Under the pieces are notes generated by a model. The model did no database searches. It worked only from the letters and a program-made list of their open reading frames with translations, and was not told the DNA's origin. From Oxyruncus cristatus (lineage: Eukaryota; Chordata; Aves; Passeriformes; Cotingidae): a DNA stretch of 64,000 nt. This document shows, piece by piece, positions 49,570 to 63,224 of this stretch. The position numbers were made by a program, and so were the translations under genes. The stretch's first letter is position 1, and each line of letters begins with the position of its first letter. The stretch spans positions 1,368,615 through 1,432,614 of the forward strand of contig VXAY01006688.1 of assembly GCA_013399855.1 (NCBI GenBank). Direction: 5' to 3'.

Positions 49570-52053
49570 TAACTCTCTAGATGGATATGAAGAAAATTGT
49601 AAATAATCATTTTTCGTAAGTTAAACTCACCAAAGCAAACAAAATCCCCACTGTCAGGGCTGAACATCACAGTGCCTGTCTTTCATCCTAGTTCATTCAA
49701 GAACCACAGACAACTCATCATTTTGGCTAAATAGTGCATTTGGGTCAATTCCAAAAGGCAGACTCTGTGCATACCAGACAACTAACAGAAGTAACCTCGG
49801 CAAAAAAATTAGTAGTGGTGGCTGTTATCACTGGAAAATGCAAATGATGGTGGCCTGGATGCTGGAAATGGTTTGGGATACTCCAGCTCTATTTCCTTCT
49901 CTGGTTTTGGGGGTTCAAACCCACATTACCTTGCCAAGCTGTGGGAGGAACAGCTGGAAATATCTCAGCAACCAGTACCTCTTCAGGGGAGTACTATACT
50001 AAACCAGCTTCTTTTGACCAATGCCTGTTCAGTAATTTGTCTGAATTACACCTGAGTCATCTCTCTCGAAAAGTAATGGTACTTACTCTGGGAGTCCAAG
50101 CCCAACCCATGTGATGGGCCCAACTCAACCACCCGCACTTGTCAGGAAGGTCCAGATTTTCTCGGGAATACAGTCTGTGAGGTATCTTGGGCATGACATC
50201 ACCTACATGAAGCTCACCATTGCTGTTCTAGCCTGGTCCAGATACAGCACGCGATGCTGAGAGGTTGTTCCCAGAAAATGTAGGTCAGGGTGAATCAGGA
50301 TGCTGGAGTCCAATCCTCACTCAAGACCAGATCTCATCTTAGTATTGTTACCAGCAATTGCTGCCGTGTTTACATTTTCTTATCACATTGATTAACAATT
50401 ACAGTCACTTGCTTATGACTGTTTCCTAAAATTCAGTGACTTATTGATAATATATTTAAAGTTTGTTTTCCCTTAAATACTCATAGGAGATGAAGGACAA
50501 TTAGGAAATCTTAATAGTCTAATTATTCCTTTGTGGTTTCTTCAGCTACATTTTCAGTGTGCTTTTTATCTTATATTAAAGTCCACAAATCAATATATAT
50601 ATAGTATTTCAGATAACATAGAACAGGCGATCAAACAGTAGTAAATGTGATTGAAATGGGATATAAAATGGGGAATTAGCTAATGGTTTAATTTAATTTA
50701 TACTCTAGAATTGTCATTAAAGGAAAGAACATTTTAACCATTAGCAAATGAGCAAATATTTACCATGATTTAATAGCGAAACTGATGGTACCTCATTTGT
50801 TGATGCTTCACTTCCTGAATGATCCTTTTATTTCTTTATGTTTTTCAAGTTTCCAAGTCCTGGAATCAAAATGGTAGAAGTAGGTGATTCCATTTGAGAG
50901 ATTTAAATCCTAGAAAACAGATCTAGGTTCAAATTACATTGCCTTTTTTGGTTACTTTCCTTGAGGTCTTTGGAAGAGCATCACTGAAATGATGGTATAC
51001 TGTACTCAAAAGCAGAAATTATGGAACTACTAGAAAATTTGCCTTGGGGGGCAGGGTGTGTGTGTGTTTGATTGCAGTGTTTAGTCTGTAGTAGGGGAAA
51101 CACACAGCTGCTTTCTAAAAAATGAAGTCATGGGGAAGGCTGTTGCATCTTGTGTCCATAACAGTGAGCCAAAACAGTGAGCCATGTAGCAGCAGCCTGC
51201 AATGTTCTGCCATGCTGGGAGAAGGAATTTCACATTTATAATTAGCTGCAGATATCAAGCATTTCAAACTGTGGAGGAGAAATGATGAGAGGTATGCCAT
51301 TGTCAGCAGACAATGATTCTGTTTCAAATAGCTCTACTTTTAATGAAAATGCGTGAAATCTGTCTGCTGTGTAACCAGAATACCTGCCTATGTTTATGTT
51401 CATTACACTGCAGTGGAAAGCTAATGGAAGTCCTCTCACAACCATAAACAAGGACATCATAAAGATGGTCAACTCTCCTCACAGATAAACACATTTGTCC
51501 TGTGCTTATATTAAATTAGATATTAACTTAGAAAATAGCACCATCTATTGAGGATTTACAATAATATTTAGACTTTAAAATACCATTTGCTACCTCACTT
51601 TTGTAGGCATTACAAATCCAAATATGTTTTAAGATCATAATTTTATCATTGTATCTTATATCTTCTTGTAATTTATTAACTATGATTAAATAAACCTTTC
51701 TGTCTCTTAGTAATAAATTTCAAATACTGTCCAGCAGAAACCCTTGTTTGAGGAGATCTCTGTTTATTTTCACTATTGAGAAAGTAATTTTCCACCTCCC
51801 ACACTTTGGTTGGACAAACAGAGCAGCCCATGAAGTTATTCTGCTCTTCTTTTATAATACATCATGATTCTAGCCGCACTCTGTTTTTAAAAAGGCATAA
51901 TCTTTAGTCGCAGCAGTCTTGATGTAGCCATAGTTAACGTGTTCTCTTTCATTTGAAGGGTTTCTAATGTTTGTGTTTAAATTATCACAGATTTATAGTC
52001 AGAAATTTCTAAAACATGGAGCACTATTCATGATGCTGGCATTAAATTAATTG

Positions 52054-52337
52054 GCCAGACTCTTTTCAGTGGTGTCCAGCTGCAGAACAAGGTGCAGTGG
52101 GTAGAAACTGAAACACAAGAAGTTTCATCTGGAGATGAGGAAAAACTGCTTTACTGTAATGGTGAAAGAGCATTGGAACAGGCTGCCCGAAGAAGTTGTG
52201 GAGTCTTCTTCTCTGGAGATATTCGAAACCTGCCTGGACAGGATCCTGTGCAAGTGAATGTAGGTGAACCTGCTTTAGCAGGGCGGTTGGACTAGAAGAC
52301 CTGCAGTGGTCACTTCTGACCCCAACCATTCTGTAAT
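52054..52337 (+). mobile_element. CR1 LINE, 3' end
   Basis: CCAGACTCTTTTCAGTGGTG, AAAAACTGCTTTACTGTAA, GCATTGGAACAGGCTGCCCG, TCTCTGGAGATATTCGAAAC, CTGGACAGGATCCTGTGCAA and GCGGTTGGACTAGAAGACC follow the standard bird CR1 C-terminus and 3' UTR, ending at AACCATTCTGTAATTC. It belongs to a different subfamily from the 37.5-kb and 54.9-kb copies: the 3' UTR wording (CCTGCTTTAGCAGGGCGG) is absent from those. ORF2 is broken. Confidence 0.92.
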
Positions 52338-54631
52338 TCAAGTGTTCATATTTAAAATTTCTTTATAAGAAAGCACCAGAATAGCCTGTGAGAAAGATTG
52401 GTAAAGTATAAGGTTTAAGAAAATGTTGGTAAAATCTCGTCCCTTAGGATTTTTCTGGTGATTTCTGAGAATCTTTTCTGTAAAATGGAGCAAGGAAGCT
52501 GGAGAGGTTTCTCATAGTGCTTGTGTTTCCATTCAGTCTACACTGTTCAGGGCAGTGATATAGTATTTCACTGGTCTTCAAAATTATCTTCCCCTGAATA
52601 AGTTTGACGTCTTGACAAAAAAAATTAACAGTTACAGCAAGGTCTTTATGTGAGTTTCCTTCTACCAAATGTGATATTTTTCCTAAATTTCAGTGGATTT
52701 GTTTTTATAAAACATACTTACTTGTGCTGTCCTTTTTGAAGAGCAAAGCAAGTCTAAAATGCAATTTAGTTTTCAGCATTAATTTTTAAGAAACCCCAGT
52801 CTTCTCTTCCACACACATCATCCTTCCCTGCAAGCTCCTATTTATCTCATGAACCAACTCAGTTTTGGGGTGACAGCAGGAGCAAGGGAGCATTCCAGGA
52901 GCTGCTTTTTAAGCAGCCCATTAAACTGAATGGAGGCTTGAACCAATTTCCCCGCTGAGCATGAATCTTGCTGTTTCTGGATATTACTAATCTCACAGGC
53001 CAAGAAGACTATCCTGAGACTCATTAAGATATTTATGAGGAGCAGCATTGTTAAACTGAATGTGACTGCAATCAGCATCAACTTCTGAAAGTTTATCCCA
53101 TCCATAACGGGGTCTCCTGACCTTGTCTTAATACATGTGTGAAATGCACTGCGATGTAGCTAATCAGTGTTGGGGTTTTATTTTATAGAAGGACATTAAT
53201 CAGCAATTGCAGACAGTCTGATTTGTGTTAGTTTTCCAAATGCTCCTTCTATATTTTTTTACAAAAGCAATGAAAGCAGGGAGTACGATGTCTGCATGAT
53301 TGTCCCCCTGTTTCTGCAGGGCAGGCACACCTGAAATTTATTTGGGCTAGAAGAAACCTGCTTGTCAGAGGTTCCTGTAAAATATTTGCTGTCTGCCATG
53401 GCTGTTTTGTCTGTCTTTCTGGACACTAATATTCATGAACTATAAAAAAGGAAATATCACTGCAAGAAAAAATCGCTACTGTTTTGTTTGGATGTGGCAG
53501 AAATTGTTGTTCAGAACTGCTGGAAAAATGCTTACTAGGAAGTTGTCAATCGAAAAGGCAGTTCAATGTTTTGTGCTGCTTCTTGCCTATTTCCCTTTTC
53601 TTTTGCCCAGTTTTCCCTTTCTCCTACTGAACCATCTCACCATTTTAATGCACTTGAGAGGGTGAGATCTACTCCCTACTACACATGATTATAACGATGG
53701 GGTAGTCAGAGAAATTTTTAGTTATACTGGAGGTGTAATATGTGTATATATGAGCCCAGGTACATGTGTGTATCTGGGTGGGAAAGACTGACAATGACAC
53801 TCTTCACTGTTGTGCCAAGAAAGCTGAAATTCCTAGCCACAGTCCAAAGGAAATAACATTGTTTTGACAGTACAGGGGTACTTATTTGAGACTTTTTATA
53901 GACATTCATTAAGCTTTACTTCCTTTTAGATTTCCACATCCTAGCAACACATGAAGGCAAACCCACATACATGGGTCAGTACTAAAGTTTCACTAGGTTC
54001 AATATCCCTACATGGCAAAGCACTTAGAATAAAGAGCTGTTTGATAAGCCTAGAGAAAAATTCATCTTTTGGTCATGTCCAAGATGTGCTTTGCTTTGAT
54101 TTTAGAATTGGTCCCTATTCAGCACAGCACACCACACAGGGACATCCTTGCAGGATCATATGCATTTAAACACAGGTTGGAGCAGAATGAACTGGCAGGT
54201 GTAATTCAGAGACTGGTTGAACCCAGGCCTAACTGACTGTAGGTGTAAATGTGTGTGGCGTATCACCTAACAAGGCGGCTTTATCCACTGCCTCACTCTA
54301 AACACATTTGGTTCGCCCCACCTCAGACCATGAATTTCATTCACGGCTTTTGTGCTGTTAGAAGTAACTTAAAAGAAATTACTTGGACTTTTAGCTGGGT
54401 TGTGATGCTAAAAAGGAATATTAATAAACACTTGATCTAACAGAACTAAAAGATTGCCCATTTTATGTTGTCAATTAAAAATATACTCAAGGAAGTGTGA
54501 TTGTCTCTGGACAATGTCTGTGGACATCTGCATGTGGTGTGTGGAAAGAGACTCTCATGGAAGTGAAGGCTTTTTTGGGGAGCCCAGCATATCTGTGACT
54601 GCACATGTCCTTCACTTCGTTAAAGACTTTC
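52338..54631. other. unannotated DNA
   Basis: No recognised mobile element. A minus-strand frame at 53105-52842 (87 codons) begins with a single hydrophobic segment and is discussed in findings. It is not called as a gene. Confidence 0.45.
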
Positions 54632-54690
54632 TCAATGACTCTGGGCAAACTGGCTCCCTGTACCTCAGTTTATCTGTAAAACCTAAGGCA
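54632..54690 (+). repeat. MIR-type SINE fossil (core/tail)
   Basis: CAATGACTCTGGGCAAAC, then TGTACCTCAGTTTATCTG and TAAAAC, resembles the conserved MIR stretch CTGGGCAAGTCACTTAACC, CCTCAGTTTCCTCATCTG and TAAAATGG. About 60 bp with a small deletion. Such fossils predate the split of birds and mammals. Confidence 0.5.
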
Positions 54691-54944
54691 TATGAAGATA
54701 ATGAAAATGTAATGGTCATTGAAGGTTTTGTGTAATATGAATATCACTATTTCAAATAAAAGCCAGCAGATTCAAAAATAAGTAAAAAGAATCAGTTAAG
54801 CTGTAGAAAAAATGCCACTAAACATTATGGAGGCCAAACCTCACATGAGCTCCAGAAGTGACTGTACAAATTTATGGTTCATTAAAGTCTATTAGGCTCA
54901 AATTTTTTGATTGTCTTAAGACTTAATGTATTCTCTCACAACAG

Positions 54945-55565
54945 AGAAACACAGAATATGCCGAGTTGGAAGAGACCCACAAGGATCATCAAGTCCAGCT
55001 CCTGGCCCTGCACAGGACCATCCCCAAGAGTTACACCATGTGCCTCAGAGTATCGTCCAAATGCTTCTCAAACACTGTCAGGCTTGGTGCTCTGATCACT
55101 TCCCTGGGGAGCCTGTTCCAGTGCCCAACCACTGGAAGGGCGAAGAACCTTTTTCTAATATCCAACCTAAACCTCCCCTGACACAACTTCAGGCCACTCT
55201 CTCTGGTCCTGTCGCTGGTCACCACAGAGAAGAGATCAGTGCCTGCCCCTCCTCTTCCCCTCACAAGGCAGTTGTAGACTGCAATGAGGTCTCCCGTCAG
55301 TCTCCTCTTCTCCAGGCTGAACAGACCAAGTGACCTCAGCTGCTCCTCATAAAGCTTCCCCTCAAGGCTCTTCACCATCCTCATTGCCCTCCTTTTGATT
55401 TAAAGAGCTTAATATCTTTCTTACACTGTGGTGCCCAAAACTGCACACAATATTCAAGGTGAGGCCACCCCAGTGCAGAGCAGAGCAATCAATCCCCCCC
55501 TCGACCAGCTGGTGATGCTCTGCCTGATGCCCCCCAGGACATGATTGACCCTCCTGGCTGTCAGG
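54945..55565 (-). mobile_element. CR1 LINE, 3' end with open ORF2 C-terminus
   Basis: Reverse-oriented copy from the 3' end (ACACAGAATATGCCGAGTTG) into ORF2. The minus frame 55384-55031 is open for 117 codons: [59 protein letters not shown], then stop. The part at 55385-55565 continues toward the RT with GCCCAAAACTGCACACAATA and CTGATGCCCCCCAGGAC but is frameshifted. Nearly the same wording as 37505-38188, in opposite orientation. These two are the best preserved CR1 coding parts in the window. Confidence 0.93.
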
Positions 55566-58500
55566 GCACTGCTGACTCAGATTAATAGAATCTGGGAAAC
55601 AAGAGCAGGAAAACGATCACTTGATGTTTCTTTGCTCCTTAATTTCTTTTCTTCTTCTGACTCCTGTCAAATTCACTATGGCCTGTTTTACAGTGCCTGT
55701 CCTTGTGTCCCTATGTTATTTTTTTCAGAATAAAATTTCAGAGACAAGATTCCAGTTTTCTTCCTCTCTGTTTTTTCTATACTTCCTGTTCTGCTCCAGA
55801 CTGCTAGAACTAATACCTGCCTGACTTGGCATAGTGTGAGCAGCACCAGTGAATTAAACAGGTCCCTTAGTGGGGGTAGCTATCACATACACACATGGAT
55901 GGCCTAAGGAACTAGCTGGAAAGTTAGGCTTCATTTTTTCAAAAAAAACCCCACCAGACTGTCTTTTGCTATTTTCTTCTCATGGTCCCTGAGAATAGTG
56001 GGGCCCTGAGTTTGTCTGGGGCATCTTGATGATACTTTGGTATCAATAAATAATGTTAATGATAATCAGTGGTAATGGGATGATTAATTCTACTGGAGAA
56101 AATGTACTGTCACTGGGTAAAACCACAATTTAATCTCTCAGTTTTGAAAAGCAAGTTTGATCTCTGTATCAGTTTTTCTGATCCTTGTTTATTAGGAAAA
56201 GAATTACTTTACAAAAGTACAAAAGTACATCAGAGCATAGAATTGAAGGGGAGATGCTAAGCACAGTCCCCTGATATTTCGAATAAACTTTGCATTGTGT
56301 TTTTTATAAACTGATTAAGGTAGGCTCTTTCCACCCACTATTCCTCCTTGAGGGATATTCCAGAGTCTCATTTTTTTCCTGGTTTGAGTCTTCCAGAGCC
56401 CATTAATACCATTTTGTTTGATGCTAACATTGTACATTCACTTAAATAGTTCTTTTCTAGTATTTATGTCCCTGATATATTTATGAAGAGTACTCGTTTC
56501 TCTCTTCAGTCTTGTTCCATTAGGTTAAACATGTCAAGCATGTCTAGTATTCACTAAAGAGAAAGTCTGTCTGTTCCTTGGTAAGTCCTGTCTGAGCCTG
56601 GCCCTATTTGAATCTATCTTTATTGAACACTTTGCATACTCTTCCAGATGAGACTTCCTCATTAACTCATCACTCACCTAACCCTGGGGATATATCATGG
56701 CTATGGAGAGGAAATTCTATCCTTATGGTACTCTTAGGGCCTGCATAAAAGATTACTGGCTGTTAGAAATGTTTCACCTGAGTTATGCAGCTAACACAGG
56801 TGTATTTTCCAGGTCACCAGATCGTTGGCATGTGGACATCCTGTGATGAATAGATATACCAAGGTTTTGCTCCGCTATTTACACCCAAAGAGAACCCACT
56901 ATATAGCTAAAGTTCAACTGAAAAGTCCATAGGGGAATGACCTTGCTATTGGTATTATTAGATTTATGTTTATTATTATTATTATTCCAGTTTGCAAGGT
57001 CACACAGTGCTACCTCATGAGTAGCATAATTCTGTATTGACAGCGACTTCCAACTTAAACATCATCAAGTTTTGTGGGAACATCTCCATCAAATTAATTG
57101 TTGAAAACCCTATTTAATGCTTTATACAAGTGGGGGTTTTGTGGCTATTCTTTATTACAAATAAGCAAAGTAATTCAATAATAGTTTTCCTAGACTAATC
57201 CTCGAGGAACTTTACTAGTGGCTCACTCCAAGCCAACATGTGATTATTTCTTTTCCTAGCTCTTCTCTAACGTTATTTGCAGTGTTTTGTACTAACACCT
57301 AGTTCAATTTCTGTGTATCATGATAGGAATTGCTTTACTCAGCTTTGCTTAGATGGGATTTATATAGCTTCTTTCTCTTGGTAGGCAGTTATATTATCAA
57401 AGAAATGTAAGAGAACAGTTTTGGATAGTGAAACTTTGATAAAACTCTGTTGTATTGTGTCCTACTCTCCCTCTACTACTATGTCCTTAGTTATTTTGTC
57501 TTAGAAAACTATCCAAAACCCTTGCTTCTTATTGAACCTTACTAACAGACTCTCAGTCACTCCCCTCTTCCACTGCTACCTCAAGTGTGGTCTCAGCACT
57601 TATGATGCTTATATTAATCATATGAGAGAACTGTTCTCAAATACAAATTTGACTGACTGATGGCTAGTCTACATGCAAGAACAAAGAAAGAAAAAGAAAT
57701 TTCTGATGAGCATGCTAAATGTCTGATCTTCATATTATATTGCATGATAAAATAGCTTAACCCCCCCCCACACACTGGGAAGTAATATCAGTCTATCCTT
57801 ACATATATTATCAGGCCAGGGTATCAGTGCTTAAGCCTTGCTAGAATTTGTAGTGAGTAGACTGTGATACTTATGAAAACATCACAAAATTTCTTAGGAT
57901 CTGATTAACTGAAGTGGGCTTTGTAAGGTTTTGAAGACATCAGCAGAAACTGACTATTCCTAGGGCTTTAAAGGAATGTTTAAAAAAGTAAGGGAATTCC
58001 TCCTGGGTAACCAAAAGTGAAGCACTCTAAAGACACTGGAGCTGAAGTGGAACCAGTGCACAGCAATCATATTCCTAAAATATGCAAGCGTGGCCAGGAT
58101 AAAACAGTAAGACACCATGGAATATGTTAACTGTAAAAAAATGAAGCTTCTAATTACTTTCTTGCTTGTGGGTGCTGTGAACCACAATGCCAGCAGCGTG
58201 GTGCAAGTAGATGAAAATGTGATAGCCATACAGCTTGCCAAGAACACAAACATGCTGGTAAATAAATCCTGTTGAAGAAAAGTCTACAAATTGCTCATCA
58301 AAACAAGTCAAGCTGTCAGATGTCTTCCTTATTTTCAAGACTCTCCTAATACAAAAGATGAGCAAATGACGGAATCCAGTACTGCAAGGCTGCAGTACTT
58401 GAAACATTTTTTCAGAGCTTCTCAAGAATTCAGTATTAAAAGGAAGGCTATAAATTAGAGTTTTGTAACAATTGCCCCATAGGTAAAAAAAAACCCTCTT

Positions 58501-61500
58501 GAGAAGACCATGAATGTTAAGATATTCTTTATTTTGGAATAAAAATGATCAAATGATTCAGCTTTTATTCATCCTCTTAGCAGTATACCCCCACTTAGTG
58601 CTCAGCAGAAGTCACTAGATCTTCCTGTCAGTCACTTAATGCAGATTTAGCTGGTCTATTTTTATAGAGTGGAACTTAACTTCAGTTAATGCCATCAAAG
58701 CCTTGCACTGACCAGATCTACAAAAGCTGGCTACCTAAAGAAATTAGAGACAGAAGTTCTTTAACTTGTCTCTGCATATTGCTGCCTGTCAGAAAGCTGT
58801 CAAACATGACAAACCATAACTCTATCCATTATTATTACTGACCAGTATGTCAAGCTCTATGTCTATACTGACTAACAGTTCAACCTCACAGAAACATTCA
58901 AAGGTGGAGTTCCTCCTATGAATACATTTCCTTTATTCCTGGTATATCCTATCTTCTACCACTCAAACTTCATTTAGGTGAATGACATTGCAGTTCAGAC
59001 TCAATCTTCTAAAAAATCCAGGCAAAGGACAGGGGACTGAAACACATGGGTTGAAGCTGCTGTAGATATATTTCACTTGTGCAATCAAGAATTGATGTTA
59101 CAGTGAAACTGTACACAGTGAGTGTCTTTCTGATTAGATTAGTGAGTAACAATTACCTAAAGTACCACATGAAGTACTGTTAGCTATAAATAGCATCAGG
59201 AAAACACCAAATAAGTGACAGAAGTCTATATAAATATAATTTGGGAATGAGCCAGCATCACCAATGAGAGTGGTGAGTATAACCTCCGGCTGTCAACACA
59301 AGCATTGATTCCCTGACAGCAGAGTATTGTTTCTCTGCTTTAACATCCCTAATACAAAGCTAATGGTGCTTTGAAGGAGATAAATAGGGCACTAAATTCT
59401 TTAGCTCCTGACTTAAAATACTGTTGCATACTCTACAAGCAACTACAAGATATGAAGTAGTTGTAGTAGAGAAATACTTGAAAATCACTTACAATAAGAG
59501 TTTGCTGAAGACATAAAGTCACATCACTTTATGACCTAATATCTAAAAAATGCTACCAGTACATGTCCAAGTCTTTTAGCAGAACACAAAAAAATGACAT
59601 TAAATGAGGCAACCTGTCATATTACTGTCAAAAAACTTACTGTTGACTTCACAGAATAAGATTTGGATTTCACTTAGCTGTAAGCTGGTCACCCTGCCTC
59701 AGCATCTGAGCAACTCGCAGTGGATTCAGAGTTCTTTAATATAAAAGAAGAACGTAGTCATTATTTTTCTGTAAATCACAGATATGTCATGAATGTGCTA
59801 AACTATCAATCACTTTTTTAAAGACTGTACAGTATGCTCTTACACTGGAGATATCCTTTTTGCTTACAGTCTTCTCCAGGTCCTCCCATTATTCTTGCTG
59901 AAAACAGAAGTATTTAAATACTTTGCCTCGATTAAGTAAAGAGAAACATGACAGTCGCTTCTCGCTAGATTACTTAGTGTACAGATATTGATTTAGGAGA
60001 AACCAACGATATCTGTAGAAAAGGTTTACATGATATATTGTTGTATCAAAGGAGCAATGTTTGTGACATTTTCTAGAGTATTGCAAGGTAATAAATTAAC
60101 TAAGAATACATTAACTAAGAATCTATTAGCTAACATTAGCTGTAATCCTTGTGTAGTGCTTGTAGTGTGTTATTTATGACTTTTTCCCCTATCGAGCCCT
60201 TTTGGGGCTTCTGGGATAACACTGATACCATGGGATTTGGGCTGAAGGAAGCAATATTTACCTTTGTGACCGTTAATCTACTTGTCCTCAGAGATATCAG
60301 GCCACAGTGCTCGTACCAACTGTTCATCATCCTGATCACAGTGAAAGAGAGCAAGGGTGCTCATCACAATATTCTTCACCAGACTGAAACTGAGAGCATT
60401 GACTCTTTGGTTGAGTCTTCTCAAAATAGATTTTCTCTGTCTTACTCACTCTCTCTCCCTCTTTATGTATTTTTAAACAGGTTTTGGCACAGCCATGAAT
60501 GTGACAGATGTAAATGCTGTAAACCGAAAAGGAGCTGCAAGCAATGTCTGAAACAGCCAAAGATCACAGATGTTTGCTGGTTTTCAGTAGGGTTGATAAA
60601 AAATTTGCTGTAGCTGTTTTTTTCTCTAGCAGTTGTGGGTAAGGATCATTACTAAGAGCAGAATTTCTGGCTTTTTCATTATCCATTTGCCATCATTATT
60701 GCCTTTTTTTCCCTTATTTCATCTACAGGAAAAAAGGCCTGGGTTCTACTAATAACAATCTCAGCATCTCAGCTGGCACTTTCTGCTTACTCTCAAGAAA
60801 TTTCTATTTTTCTGTAATCTAAAATTTTGGACAGAGGATGCTGACAGAGGCTTACATGCACAAAACTTTACTAGGATGTCCTAGGCTGAAGGCTGACATA
60901 ACTGTAAAAGTAAAAGTTACAGTGCAGGAGGTGATGACAAAAAAGATGACGGTGAATTTTTGCTGTGCTTTTTCTCTAGCACTATATACTTTGACTCAGA
61001 CTTCCGTATAAACCAGAACCTACAAAGTAGGGGAGTAAGAATAGGTAGAAAAGAAATAGGTGAGTTTCCTGCATTGCCTCCCATGAAAAATCTGTTATAA
61101 TAAGAATTCTGGGTTTTGCAGGTGCAAGACTATGGGAATAGCAACCCAAGAGCAACAGCATGAGAACAAGGCAAAACCCCTGCCCTTGGAAAAACCCTGC
61201 ACAGCAGCTCAGGTGAAAGTCTCAGAGCTGTGAGTGAAAGGCAGGAGGCAGAACTGCAAGTGCTACCCTTTGGTTTGCTGCACAGAAAGCCCTGCTCAAC
61301 AAAAGCATTTTCCAGGCATGCTCTCTGTACAATTCAGTGAAGGGGGAAAAAGAGCATTGAGTCTTACCTTTGGTATTTAAATAGTAGACTTGTAAAAGAA
61401 TAGAAATTGCTTGTAAACCTTGTTAAATAAGGTTTAAAGTTATTTACTTAGATTTCCCCTCTTCACAATGGGGCCAGAAAAAACATCGTCTTTAGGACGT

Positions 61501-63224
61501 GTTCTATCTTGCTTGTTTTTCCAAGCCTTTCTAACTTCTTAATTCTGTTTATTTCCCTACATATCTAGTTAGCTGTCTCCTCAAATCTAACCTCAATCTG
61601 CTGCCTAGAAACTAATCTGATTATGCCTAGTCCTACAGTAGGTTTAATTATTGATTGTGATCATCCCTGTAATGGGCTCTTCTATCTTTGAAGGCTGCTG
61701 GCAGCTTTCTTATTTCTGGATTGCAACTCAGGTCCTTCTACCTTTCATTGCTGATACTGGTTTTTAATCCACATCATTCTTAATGATCTCTTTTCATTCT
61801 TTTCAATTTTTCCTTTCATTTCTTTGAGAGTAAGCCTCCAGCTGAACATAGAAGTTCATCTTGCACCTCACTCAGAACCAGTAACTGTCTCCTGTCTTTT
61901 TACTTTTGAAATCCCTGCCAATAATGCTGACAATTATGTTTATCCTCTTTTGCATAAGCATTGTTTTGTCTCATTTAGTATTAGTCCACTATTCTGATAC
62001 TTTTCTATGCAGTTTTTCCTGCATAGACAGATATTCTTTATTTAATAGTATTTACTTAATTATTATTTATTTATTTAATTTGCATATTTACTTCCTTTCC
62101 TTTGAAGAATTTTTTTTAATGTATTTGAGTCTTGATGTTTTCTGGGCAGCTTTTATTTGGTAAGATACTTTTCAAGACTAATCTCTTCTTTCCTATTGCT
62201 CACAGCTCTCTATAGTTCTATAGTAGTAGTAAACACATTCATCCAAGTTGCTAGTGAAAATACCAAGAGCACCAATAATTATACAAACGTACCCATCTGC
62301 CTGAGGACTTACCAAGAGTTCTCACTCTCCACTTCGGTAGGGAACCAGTGTCTCACTGAATATTTTTCAATTACATGTGTACCTGTCTTATTCAGAGATT
62401 GTTTCCTTACTTTGCTCTTAAGATTATTTTATTGTACAATGTTTAAAGTTTACTTAAGTCCAGATGTCTCACAGCTTCCATCCCCTCACTTCCGCTGGGC
62501 CACCAAATGAATTTAGTTTGGTTGTTCCTGATTTTTTCTTCACAGCACGTTATCTGCTTTGTATGTGCAAGTGTTTATAAATTGATGTTTAATGTTAATA
62601 ATGTTATCACAATATTTTTCTGAGAATCTGCATTAGGTTAACTGGATCTGAATTCCCTATATCTTTTCCCTCCTTTCTTGTTTATACTGATAGCTAATTT
62701 ACAGTCCTCTGGGACCACTCTCACTTTTCTTTCTTTTTCAGATATAATTATTTATGGCAAAGAGATTACATTGGCTATATTCTTAAGAAATCTACAGTGA
62801 ATTTCATAAATTCCTGCTGACTCAGATACACCTAATTTATCTTCATGTTCATTAACCTGTTCTTCCTTGTCTTGTACTACTGCCATCTCATTTAAACCAG
62901 TTTTGTTAAACGTCTGTTCATGCTAAATCATTTTTTGGGGAAGACTGATGGACAAGAGGGTGTATATTGCTCTTTTTGATGTCCTTTTTTTCTGTTAGTG
63001 TTGTGATTTCGATTAGATTTCCAAGTCATTAAAAGTCCCCTGATATAGTTTATGCAGCTATAACACTTCTTCTCTCTTCCCCCTAGTATAATGATTCTGC
63101 CTTTTCACCATCTTTTCCAGAGATAAATGGAAATGATTGTACTTTAAAACTCTTGCAAGATTTAGAACTCTTTTGTGGATAGAAAGCAATACTTCAGCTA
63201 CAATTTTGTTTCTTAAATTGATCA
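55566..63224. other. unannotated AT-rich DNA
   Basis: No recognised gene or mobile element in about 7.7 kb. Small items are a C9 run at 57761-57769, a (TTA)n run near 56970-56985 and a 15-bp tandem repeat at 60095-60124. The longest frame is 154 codons (60149-60613, plus) with a cysteine-rich end but no family likeness. Minus frames at 57960-58425 look hydrophobic because the DNA is T-rich in that sense. Confidence 0.5.
60095..60124. repeat. 15-bp tandem duplication
   Basis: ATTAACTAAGAATAC is followed by ATTAACTAAGAATCT, with a partial third copy (ATTAGCTAACATTAG). Confidence 0.85.

Larger units (their letters stand above)
46231..52053. other. unannotated DNA
   Basis: No recognised gene or mobile element in about 5.8 kb. 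It includes a 19-bp imperfect tandem repeat at 48552-48589, an inverted repeat at 49549-49569 and a small GTGTGTGTGTGTG run near 51056. A 60-codon plus frame at 49873-50055 has no motif. Confidence 0.5.

Noticed and set aside
49880..49935. GGGTTCAAACCC as a tRNA T-arm
   Set aside because: No acceptor, D or anticodon arms can be folded around it.
57960..58425. Two overlapping minus frames with membrane-like segments, considered as a receptor fragment
   Set aside because: Hydrophobicity follows from T-rich sense composition. The frames differ, have stops, and lack the conserved residues of taste or odorant receptors.
60149..60613. 154-codon plus frame with Cys-rich end
   Set aside because: No zinc-finger spacing or known family, and no upstream promoter or conserved start; kept only as a splice-signal note.
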